A DNA stretch of 64,000 nucleotides from JACQFK01 sp036383955 (GTDB lineage Bacteria; Planctomycetota; MHYJ01; JACPRB01). The notes beneath the pieces were generated by a model that did not search any database, was not told where the DNA came from, and worked only from the letters and a program-made list of their open reading frames with translations. The DNA is taken from NCBI GenBank assembly GCA_036383955.1, contig DASVNH010000238.1, positions 11,459-75,458 of the forward strand. The letters are read 5' to 3'. Every line of letters starts with the position of its first letter. Position 1 is the first letter of the stretch. This document shows, in pieces, positions 57,199 through 64,000 of this stretch. A program made the translations under genes and the position numbers.

Positions 57199-58806
57199 TC
57201 AGAACTTGTACTGCGAGACGAGTTTCTGGAGCTCCGCGGCCATGATGGCGAGGCCCTCGGCGGAGCGGCGGGTGTCGACGGCGCCGGCGGAGGTGCCCTG
57301 GGCGGTCTTGGCGACGCCGACGATGTTGCGGGCGATCTCGGCGCTGCCCTTGGCGGCGTCGGCCATGCTGCGGCCGATCTCGCCGGTGGTGGCGGTCTGC
57401 TCCTCGACGGCGCTGGCGATGGTCGACTGGATGTCGTTGATCTGCTTGATGATGGCGGAGATCTGGCGGATGGAGTCGACGGCGCCCTTGGTGTCGCGCT
57501 GGATGGCGTCGACGCGCGTGGAGATGTCGTCGGTGGCCTTGGCGGTCTCGCGGGCGAGCTCCTTGACCTCGTTGGCGACGACGGCGAAGCCGCGGCCGGC
57601 CTCGCCGGCGCGGGCGGCCTCGATGGTGGCGTTGAGGGCGAGGAGGTTGGTCTGCTCGGCGATGGTGGTGATGAGCTTGACGACCTTGCCGATCTCGGCG
57701 CTGGAATCGCCGAGCTTGGCGACGGTGGCGTTGGTGTCCTCGGCGACGCGGACGGCCTGGGTGGCGACGCGGGCGGCGTCGGAGGCGTTCTTGGCGATCT
57801 CGCGTATGGAGGAGCCCATCTCCTCGGCGCCGGTGGCGACGGTCTGGACGTTGCGGCTGACCTGCTCGGAGGCGGCGGAGACGATATTGGCCTGCGCGGA
57901 GGTCTCCTCCGCGTTGGAGCTCATCTGCTGGCTGACGTCGCGGAGCTGGCGGGCGGCGGCGCCGAGCGACTCGGCGTTCTGGGTGACGGACTGGATGGTC
58001 AGGCGGGTGACGCCCAGGGCCTGCCCGAGGGCGGAGGAGGCGCGGCCGACCTCGTCGCGCGCGCCGGTCTCGAGGTTGACGGCCGAGAGGTCGCAGGCGG
58101 CCGCGCGTTCGGCGACGGCGGTGACGAGGGCGAGCGGCGAGGTGATCTGGGCGAGGAGGGCCATCCCGAGGCCGGCGAAAAGGGCGACGACGACGAGGCC
58201 GATGAGCATCAGGTCGATCGTCACGTTGGAGACCATCGCCGCCGCCTTCTTCTCTTCGTCGGAGAACCATCGCGTGGCGAGCTTTTCGACGATGAGGATC
58301 TGCTCGCGGTGCGAATCGTAGGCCGCGCGCAGCTCGCCCCCGGCCAGCGCGGCCGCCGCGGCGCGGTCGCCCTTCTCGCTGGCGGGCAGGAAGCGCTCAT
58401 TGACGCCCTTGAAGAACTCCCGGGCGGGCTCCGCCGACTTCTCGAGGAGCACGGTCCGGAGCTCGAGGTCCTTGGGCAGCTTGTCGGTCCAGATCTTGTG
58501 CTGCCTCTTGTACTGCTCCTGGAGCTCCTCCAGCCGCTTCTGGAGCTTCTTGCGGCGGTCGACGTCCTTCTCTTCCACCAGCTGCATGACGATGAGGTAC
58601 GACTCCACGACGTACATCGGCGGCGGCAGGATGTCGGAGATCACGTCCTTCGCGTCGACGATGTTCTTGTAGTAGGAGCCGTGGACGCCGGCCGCGTTCA
58701 CGGTGGAATGGGCGTAGAGGGCGAAGACGCCGAAGCCCGCGACCGCGATCCCGAGCAGGACGAGCAGCTTGGCGCGTACGGACAAGTTGCGCAGGGCTTG
58801 CGTCAT
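57199..58806 (-). CDS. Methyl-accepting chemotaxis protein
   Basis: The 535-aa receptor has a first membrane segment (about 12-32) and a helical periplasmic domain (about 35-195). A second membrane segment (about 197-220), a HAMP-like region and a long cytoplasmic coiled-coil follow. The coiled-coil tip EIGKVVKLITTIAEQTNLLALNATIEAARAGEAGRGFAVVANEVK binds CheA and CheW. The ligand is not predictable. ATGA overlap with the cheW stop. Confidence 0.93.
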   Translation of the reverse strand: MTQALRNLSVRAKLLVLLGIAVAGFGVFALYAHSTVNAAGVHGSYYKNIVDAKDVISDILPPPMYVVESYLIVMQLVEEKDVDRRKKLQKRLEELQEQYKRQHKIWTDKLPKDLELRTVLLEKSAEPAREFFKGVNERFLPASEKGDRAAAAALAGGELRAAYDSHREQILIVEKLATRWFSDEEKKAAAMVSNVTIDLMLIGLVVVALFAGLGMALLAQITSPLALVTAVAERAAACDLSAVNLETGARDEVGRASSALGQALGVTRLTIQSVTQNAESLGAAARQLRDVSQQMSSNAEETSAQANIVSAASEQVSRNVQTVATGAEEMGSSIREIAKNASDAARVATQAVRVAEDTNATVAKLGDSSAEIGKVVKLITTIAEQTNLLALNATIEAARAGEAGRGFAVVANEVKELARETAKATDDISTRVDAIQRDTKGAVDSIRQISAIIKQINDIQSTIASAVEEQTATTGEIGRSMADAAKGSAEIARNIVGVAKTAQGTSAGAVDTRRSAEGLAIMAAELQKLVSQYKF

Positions 58807-59264
58807 TCGGCGGGCTCCTCGTGGGTTTGGATCGCGGGGGCGGGCGCCAAAAGGCGGTCCACGTCCAGCGCCAGCAGCAGGCGGTCTTTGAGCTTGAACG
58901 CGCCCGGGATCAGCTCCCGGACCGCGCCTTTGAGCGTGTCCGGCGGGCGCTCGAACGAGCCGGGGTCGGGATCGATCACCTGCCCGATCTCGTCCACCAG
59001 CAGGCTTACCGGCCCTTCGTCCGTCCGGATCACGACCATCATCGTCGGCGCGCCCGGCGCGCGCGGCGGCAGCGACAGCCGCGTCCGCAGGTCCAGCGCC
59101 GGCACCACGTGGCCCCGCAGGTTCAGGAGGCCGGCGACGTCCGGCGGCGCCATCGGCACCCGCGTCAGCGGCATCGACGTCAGCACCTCCTGCACGCGGA
59201 GGACGTCGATGCCGAACAGATGCCCCGCGAGGGTGAACGAGCAGTACTGCCGGGCGGCGCTCAT
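58803..59264 (-). CDS. cheW: Chemotaxis adaptor CheW
   Basis: The 153-aa protein has the two-barrel CheW fold: YCSFTLAGHLFGIDVLRVQEVL, VAGLLNLRGHVVPALDLRTRL and LLVDEIGQVIDPDP. It links receptor to CheA at the membrane. Overlaps of 4 bases with both cheA and the receptor gene place it in the same coupled operon. Confidence 0.93.
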   Translation of the reverse strand: MSAARQYCSFTLAGHLFGIDVLRVQEVLTSMPLTRVPMAPPDVAGLLNLRGHVVPALDLRTRLSLPPRAPGAPTMMVVIRTDEGPVSLLVDEIGQVIDPDPGSFERPPDTLKGAVRELIPGAFKLKDRLLLALDVDRLLAPAPAIQTHEEPAE

Positions 59265-61396
59265 CGGCGGGCCTCCCCGGGGAGGTCGAACCCCGCGAGG
59301 AGCTCGTCGAGGTCGACGACCTCCGTCACCTTTTCCCGGATCACCGCGCAGCACTTGATGCCCTTGCGGCTCGGCGGGCGCGGCGCCGCGAGGTCCTCCT
59401 CCACGATGTCGAGGATGCGGTGCACCACGAGGCCCACGGGGCGGCCCTGGCGCTCGTGCACCACCACCTGCAGGCGGCTCTCGTCGCGCTCGCCGGCCGG
59501 GTCCGGAGGCCGCGGCCGCGTGCGCCGCTCCGGCAGCGCCATCTCCAGCGGGATCAGGGGAAGGATCTGCCCGCGGTACTGCACCATCTCCTGGCCGCCG
59601 GCGCGTTCGACATCCTTCGCGCCGAACTCCTCGAGGCGGGTGACGCGGCCGAGCGGCAGGGCCATGCGGCCGCCGTCGCGGTTCCCGATGAGCAGCAGCA
59701 CGTTCTTCGGCGTCAACGGCGCGGCGGCGGGGGCGGGGCGCGAGGCGCTGAGGAGGTCGTGGCTCTCGTCGGTGATCCCGCCGCGCTCGGCGAGGGCGGC
59801 GACGTCCAGGATGAGGGCGACGCGGCCGTCGCCCAGGATGGTCGCGCCCTGATAGAGGCCCAACTCCTTGAGGCGGGCGCCGACCGGCTTGACGACGATT
59901 TCCTGGGTGTCGAGGACGGCGTCGACGACGAGCCCGAAGGGGCGGCCCTGCGCGTGGAGGACCAGGATGTGGACCACGCCCTCCCGCGGCGCGGCGAGCG
60001 CGAGGCCGAGGAGGGCGTCGAGCTTCACGAGGGGCAGGAGCTGGCCGCGGAGGCGGGTGACGAGGGCGTCGTGGACGCGCTCGATGCCCTCGCGCGCGGC
60101 GGCGCCGTCGAGGCGCACGAGCTCGCGGACGGAGGGGCGGGGGATGGCGAAGCGCTCGCCGCCCGCGGTGGCGATGAGCGCGGGGATGATGGCGAGGGTG
60201 AGCGGCATGCGGAGGAAGAACGTGGTGCCTTCGCCGCGACGGCTCCGCACTTCGATGGTGCCGCCGACTTTCTCGATGTTCGCGCGGACGATGTCCATGC
60301 CGACGCCGCGTCCGGACAGGTGGGTGACCTTGTCGGACGTCGACACGCCGCGGAGGAAGATGAGCTGGAGGGCCTCGCGGTCGTTCATGCGCGCGGCCGC
60401 CTCGGGGGTGATGAGCCGCGCCTTGAGCGCCTTCACGCGCAGGAGGTTGGTCTGGATCCCCGCGCCGTCGTCGGAGAGCTGGATGACGACCTGGCCGCCC
60501 TCGTGGTAGGCGCGGAGGCGGAGCAGCCCTTCCTCGGACTTCTGCCGCTCGGCCCGGCGGGCGGGCGCCTCGATCCCGTGGTCGACCGCGTTGCGCAGGA
60601 GATGGACGAGCGGATCCCCGATCGCCTCGATGATGCCGCGGTCGAGCTCGGTCTCCAGGCCCTCCATCTCCAGGCGGACCTTCTTGCCGCACGCGTTCGC
60701 CACGTCCCGCGCCACCCGCGGCAGATGGTCCCAGACGACGCTGACGGGCTGCATGCGGGCCTTCATGACCCCTTCCTGCAGCTCGCCCGTGATGTGGCTC
60801 AACCGCTGCGCCGCGCTCGAGATCGCGTCGTCCGCCCGCGCGCTCTGCTGGATCTGGTTCCGCGCGAGCACCAGCTCGCCCACCAGGTTCATGAGCTTGT
60901 CGAGGAGCCCGACGTCCACCCGCACCTTGCCGGCGGAGCGCGCCTGGCTCTCGGTCTCGCGGGACCCCCCTCCCGCGGCGGCGGCGGGCGCCGCCGAGGG
61001 CGCCGTCTTCCGCGCGTCCAGGTGCCGGCCCAGGACGTCGATCAGCCCCTGGAAGTCCGCCTCCGCCTCGCGGCCGTCCCGCGCGACGGGGATCAGGGCC
61101 TTGCGGACGGCGTCGACGACCGACAGGAGAGTCTCGACGACGGCCGCGTTCGGGGCCATCTTGCCCTCGCGGATCGCGACCAGGAGCGTCTCGGCCGCGT
61201 GGGAGAGGCCTTCGAGGCGCGCGAAGCCGAGGAAGCCGCTCGTGCCCTTGAGGCAGTGGAAGGCGCGGAAGACGCCCGCGATCGGCTCGCGGTTGTCCGG
61301 GTTCTTCTCCAGCACGATCAGCGTGTTCTCCACGCGGTCGAGGTTCTCGTGGGTCTCCGCGAGGAAGACGCGGACGATCTCGTCGCGCGGCGTCAT
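59261..61396 (-). CDS. cheA: Chemotaxis histidine kinase CheA with two CheW-like domains
   Basis: The 711-aa kinase has an HPt domain (1 to about 110) with phospho-His in FRAFHCLKGTSGFLGF. The dimerisation helix pair is RVDVGLLDKLMNLVGELVLARNQ, and the ATPase domain has HLLRNAVDHGIE, DDGAGI and GRGVGMDIVRANIEKVGG. Two CheW-like domains follow (about 420-545 and 565-705) instead of the usual one. There is no P2 CheY-binding domain. The double CheW tail may build a different array lattice. It is coupled to the upstream CheY and downstream cheW by ATGA. Confidence 0.93.
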   Translation of the reverse strand: MTPRDEIVRVFLAETHENLDRVENTLIVLEKNPDNREPIAGVFRAFHCLKGTSGFLGFARLEGLSHAAETLLVAIREGKMAPNAAVVETLLSVVDAVRKALIPVARDGREAEADFQGLIDVLGRHLDARKTAPSAAPAAAAGGGSRETESQARSAGKVRVDVGLLDKLMNLVGELVLARNQIQQSARADDAISSAAQRLSHITGELQEGVMKARMQPVSVVWDHLPRVARDVANACGKKVRLEMEGLETELDRGIIEAIGDPLVHLLRNAVDHGIEAPARRAERQKSEEGLLRLRAYHEGGQVVIQLSDDGAGIQTNLLRVKALKARLITPEAAARMNDREALQLIFLRGVSTSDKVTHLSGRGVGMDIVRANIEKVGGTIEVRSRRGEGTTFFLRMPLTLAIIPALIATAGGERFAIPRPSVRELVRLDGAAAREGIERVHDALVTRLRGQLLPLVKLDALLGLALAAPREGVVHILVLHAQGRPFGLVVDAVLDTQEIVVKPVGARLKELGLYQGATILGDGRVALILDVAALAERGGITDESHDLLSASRPAPAAAPLTPKNVLLLIGNRDGGRMALPLGRVTRLEEFGAKDVERAGGQEMVQYRGQILPLIPLEMALPERRTRPRPPDPAGERDESRLQVVVHERQGRPVGLVVHRILDIVEEDLAAPRPPSRKGIKCCAVIREKVTEVVDLDELLAGFDLPGEARR

Positions 61397-61812
61397 GCGC
61401 CGTCCTTCTCGGGCTCGACGGGATCCTCGCGCACGCCGAGCAGCGACAGCACCTTGTAGCGGATGACGGCCGGGCTCGAGGGCTTGACGAGGTACATGTC
61501 GGCGCCGGCGTCGTAGGCCTTCATGACGTCCGCCGGCCGCATCTCGGTGGTCATCATCAGGACGGGGATCGCGCGCAGCTTCGGATCCGCCCGCAGCGCG
61601 CGGATCAGCTCCAGCCCGTCCATCCGCGGCATGTTGAGGTCGGCGATCAGGACGTCCACCTTGTTCGCGCGCAGGACGTCGAGGGCGGCCTGGCCGTCCC
61701 CGGCCTCGAGCACCTGAAGGCCGGCGGGCTCGAGGATCCAGCGGACGGAGCTGCGGACCGCGCCGGCGTCGTCGACGATCAGGGCCGTGTGACCCGCCGC
61801 CATGGCGGTCAT
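61393..61812 (-). CDS. Single-domain response regulator (CheY-like), second copy
   Basis: The 139-aa receiver has LIVDDAG, the phospho-acceptor in VLIADLNMPRMDG, MTTEMR and VKPSSP with the conserved Lys. It lies directly before cheA with ATGA overlaps on both sides. The operon thus encodes two free receivers plus two in multidomain proteins, all fed by one CheA. Confidence 0.92.
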   Translation of the reverse strand: MTAMAAGHTALIVDDAGAVRSSVRWILEPAGLQVLEAGDGQAALDVLRANKVDVLIADLNMPRMDGLELIRALRADPKLRAIPVLMMTTEMRPADVMKAYDAGADMYLVKPSSPAVIRYKVLSLLGVREDPVEPEKDGA

Positions 61813-62540
61813 CGGGCGGGGCTCCGGGCCAGGGCCGCGCGGATCTCCGCGGCCAGGTCGGGCGGGGCGTCGGACTCCAGGCGGCCGAGGACGCTGACGA
61901 GGATCGCGGCGGTCTCCGCGTCGGCTCCCGGGAGGGCGGCGAGGATGGCGCGGACCGCCGCCGGCGTGCCGACGCGCATCAGGGCGTCGAGCGCCGACAG
62001 CCGGATCCACGAGCGGTTCCGGGCGAGGTACTCGGCGAGCTGGGGGACGGCCGCCTCCGCCCGGAGGGCGCCGAGGGCGGCGATGGCGCAGTCGACGACC
62101 GTCGGATCGGCGTCGGCGAGCATCTCCACGAGGCGGTCGACGGCCGCCGGGGCGGAGGTGAAGCAGCCGAGGATGGAGGTCGCGAAGATGCGCATCCGGG
62201 GATCGGGGTCGCGCGAGAACTCGTAGACCGGTCCGGGCGTCTCGCCGCCGACGCGCTCGAGGACCCCGCGGGCCGCGTTGCGCACGCGGGGGTTTTCGTT
62301 CCGGAGGAGGGGGAGGAGGAGCTGGATCGCGCGGGCGTCGGCGCGTCCCGTCAGGACGCGGGCGAGGCCGCCGGGAAGGGCGGACTCGCCGTCGGCGAAG
62401 ACGTCGGCCAGCGCGCGCCGGGCCTCGTCGTCGGGAGCTTCGCTCAACAAGCGCAGCGCCTCCGCGTCCGTGTCGGGCGCGGAGGCGGTGAGCCTTCGCA
62501 AAGCGCTTCGGATGTCCATGTTGAAGATCGACGCCGTCAT
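61809..62540 (-). CDS. HEAT-repeat protein leading the chemotaxis operon
   Basis: The 243-aa product is made of about six HEAT-like helix pairs (for example NENPRVRNAARGVLERVG, DPDPRMRIFATSILGCF, DADPTVVDCAIAALGAL). It has no signal or membrane segment. First gene of the chemotaxis operon and coupled to CheY by an ATGA overlap, it may be a scaffold for the array or for the output. The start could also be ATG 62519. Confidence 0.78.
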   Translation of the reverse strand: MTASIFNMDIRSALRRLTASAPDTDAEALRLLSEAPDDEARRALADVFADGESALPGGLARVLTGRADARAIQLLLPLLRNENPRVRNAARGVLERVGGETPGPVYEFSRDPDPRMRIFATSILGCFTSAPAAVDRLVEMLADADPTVVDCAIAALGALRAEAAVPQLAEYLARNRSWIRLSALDALMRVGTPAAVRAILAALPGADAETAAILVSVLGRLESDAPPDLAAEIRAALARSPAR

Positions 62541-62683
62541 GTCGCCCGGTTCCGCCCCAGTTCGTCCCTGCATTCTACCCCACGAATTCTGAGGCGACGC
62601 CCATGATTTATATGCCCGGGCTGGGAGTTCACTGAATATTTTCACGTCACACCCTGTCCCGGCGCGCATAGCTGGCCCGAATA
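62541..62683. other. Divergent promoter region between the chemotaxis operon and the LamG surface gene
   Basis: This gap contains AT-rich patches. On the minus strand, TATAAA (about 62612-62617) and TAGAAT (about 62572-62577) are possible -10 elements for the chemotaxis operon, without good -35 partners. No sigma-28 or sigma-54 consensus is visible. On the plus strand nothing clear is seen before the palindrome at 62684. Confidence 0.4.
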
Positions 62684-62698
62684 CGCCCATATGGGGTT
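62684..62698. promoter_or_regulatory. Palindromic CCCATATGGG site, copy 2
   Basis: CGCCCATATGGGGTT here is identical to 3071-3085. It lies 34 bases before the ATG of the LamG gene. I noticed no third copy in the window. Confidence 0.4.
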
Positions 62699-62732
62699 CT
62701 TCCATGGGGAGTCGGGCCGGAGGGTGATGGGA

Positions 62733-63950
62733 ATGGGCAGACCGTGTCGGGCGATCGTTCTGATCGGCGTTCTGGCGGCGTCCGCGCTGGCGCCGGCGGG
62801 CGCGGCGGCCCCGCAGGCCGTCTCGCAGCTGCCGGTCGGGTACTGGAGGCTGGACGAGGCGGGGGGCCCGACGGCCGCCGCCGCGATCGGGACGCTCAAC
62901 GGGACCTGGAACGGGACGATCACCCCGGTGACGACGCCGCTGCCGCCCCTGACCTACAACAACCAGAACGGCAACGTCTCGCGGGCCGTGAGCTTCGTCG
63001 GCGCGCAGCCGGACGACTTCATCGAGATCGCGAACGGCGCGGGCCTGGAGAACCTCCAGGAGGCCTCCTACAGCCTGAGCGCCTGGTTCCGGCCCGCGTC
63101 GATCCCCCCGGGAGTCGACGCCGCCTGGAACGCCGCGTACGGCATCCTCCTCAAGGCCGGGTACCACGAAGGGCTCGTCTACGGGAACGGCCAGCACCTG
63201 CAGTTCGACCACTGGGCGACGGGCAACGTCTGGGCGGGCACCGGCTCCTGGGCGAACAACGTGACCGCCGCCCTCAACGAGTGGCATCACGCGCTCGCCG
63301 TCTGGGACCGCGCCGCCGGCCAGACGCGGATCTACCTCGACGGGGCCCTGCAGGGCACGGGCGCGGCCGCCGCCGACAACCGGGACTACGCGCAGAATCC
63401 CTGGCGGATCGGCATCGCCTATCCGGGCGCCGGCGGCAATTACGCCTGGCCCATGGACGGGATGATCGACGACGTCCGCGTCTACAACTTCGCGCTCACC
63501 GCGCCGCAGGCCGACATCCTGTGGCGGGGCGTGCCGATGGTCCAGCAGCCGGTCGTCGCGACCGGCGGCGTGCAGCAGGTGACGGTCACGTGGACGGCTC
63601 CCGCGGAGCCGCCGGGCTATCCTTACACGTACAACATCTTCCGGTCGATCGACGGCGGCCCCTTCGCCCCGCTGGCCAGCGGCGTGATGGGAACCTCGTA
63701 CACCGACCCGACGGCGACCACCACCACCGGCGCGGGCCCCACGTACACCTATCAGGTCACGGCGGTCAGCGTGGCCGAGAGCGGGACGCAGACGTCGACC
63801 AGCGCCGTGCCCATCCTCCCCATCCCGCGCACCGAAGGCCACGACGAGGGCTTCTTCGACGACAACTGCGCCTGCGGCTCGACGATCCCCGCCTCTTCGG
63901 CGGCTTGGGCCTGGCTCGCGTTGCTGGGCTTGCTCGCTCGTAGACGGTAG
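62733..63950 (+). CDS. LamG/Fn3 surface protein with C-terminal sorting-like tail
   Basis: The 405-aa product has a signal peptide (MGRPCRAIVLIGVLAASALAPAGAA). A LamG/concanavalin-like domain spans about 30-265 (SYSLSAWFRPASIPP, EWHHALAVWDRAAGQTRIYLDGALQGTG, GMIDDVRVYNFAL), followed by an Fn3 domain (about 270-365, VTVTWTAPAEPPGYPYTYNIFRS). The C-terminus has NCACGS, a hydrophobic stretch AWAWLALLGLLA and RRR, a three-part tail like MYXO-/PEP-CTERM sorting signals. The last Arg codons and the stop are read from a GTAGACG repeat. ATG 62733 is preferred for its 8-base spacing from GGAGGG. Confidence 0.8.
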   Translation: MGRPCRAIVLIGVLAASALAPAGAAAPQAVSQLPVGYWRLDEAGGPTAAAAIGTLNGTWNGTITPVTTPLPPLTYNNQNGNVSRAVSFVGAQPDDFIEIANGAGLENLQEASYSLSAWFRPASIPPGVDAAWNAAYGILLKAGYHEGLVYGNGQHLQFDHWATGNVWAGTGSWANNVTAALNEWHHALAVWDRAAGQTRIYLDGALQGTGAAAADNRDYAQNPWRIGIAYPGAGGNYAWPMDGMIDDVRVYNFALTAPQADILWRGVPMVQQPVVATGGVQQVTVTWTAPAEPPGYPYTYNIFRSIDGGPFAPLASGVMGTSYTDPTATTTTGAGPTYTYQVTAVSVAESGTQTSTSAVPILPIPRTEGHDEGFFDDNCACGSTIPASSAAWAWLALLGLLARRR

Positions 63951-64000
63951 ACAGTAGACGGTAGACGGGGGCGCCCCGTCGTCCCTCCCCCCGGGGGTGG
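63940..64000. repeat. Left arm and core of another heptamer-arm repeat (cut by window end)
   Basis: GTAGACG, GTAGACA, GTAGACG, GTAGACG run from 63940 to 63967, followed by a C-run/G-run core to the end of the window. The expected right arm would lie just beyond position 64000. The repeat contains the TAG stop of the LamG gene (63948-63950). Confidence 0.8.

Overview
This window is a high-GC bacterial chromosome segment, dense with genes (no gene-free stretch above about 200 bases), most probably from an uncultured Planctomycetota or a related PVC lineage. The best taxonomic evidence is the 872-aa secreted dehydrogenase with HEAT repeats and a C-terminal PVC-type heme domain (33117-35735). Supporting it are a lipoprotein sulfatase, a ceramidase-like/esterase lipoprotein set, a Gfo/Idh/MocA-PIG-L-NagB-like operon and many secreted proteins of unknown function. 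No rRNA, tRNA, CRISPR array, insertion sequence or phage gene was seen.

Layout. 1-5000: end of an unknown gene, a large secreted PQQ-type sugar dehydrogenase with PA14 and binding domains, and a YbaL/KefB-type cation:proton antiporter. 5078-10434: a GT87-like membrane glycosyltransferase, a zinc-ribbon membrane protein, and a coupled pair of GT4 glycosyltransferase and glycogen-debranching-type glucosidase. 10528-17003: an acyl-activation/amidotransferase cluster (two alpha/beta hydrolases, ACP, asparagine synthase, NAD-synthase-like enzyme, AMP ligase) that resembles exosortase-associated clusters. 17201-20709: a PA14-like secreted protein, an actin-fold ATPase homologue and a CBS protein. 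20901-28000: small lipoprotein, sulfatase + hydrolase, acyl-CoA dehydrogenase + thiolase, LspA, Nudix, TPR protein. 28085-30841: a type III polyketide synthase / FAD enzyme / methyltransferase operon. 30868-33116: esterase, VapBC toxin-antitoxin pair, acylphosphatase. 33117-40162: PVC dehydrogenase, two ceramidase-like proteins and an acetylxylan-esterase-like lipoprotein. 40199-45891: ROK repressor divergent from an amino-sugar operon (oxidoreductase, deacetylase, NagB-like, MFS). 45959-53193: small secreted or unknown proteins, quinone oxidoreductase, MOSC protein, SEC-C protein, YdcZ-type transporter. 53202-62540: a nine-gene chemotaxis-like operon on the minus strand, tightly coupled by 4-bp overlaps. 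62733-63950: a LamG/Fn3 surface protein with a sorting-like C-terminus.

Two observations stand out. First, at 50081-50767 a secreted thioredoxin-like gene with a strong ribosome binding site has a single in-frame UGA at codon 53. A perfect 7-bp stem with loop GGGTC begins 12 nt downstream, so it looks like a bacterial selenoprotein gene with a SECIS element. Second, the intergenic regions carry a family of structured repeats: short tandem units, usually heptamers, whose sequence differs from place to place. Many are arranged as two complementary arms around a C-run/G-run core (7131-7237, 43228-43319, 44251-44330, 49350-49460, 57065-57183, 63940-64000), and several supply or abut the stop codon of the neighbouring gene.
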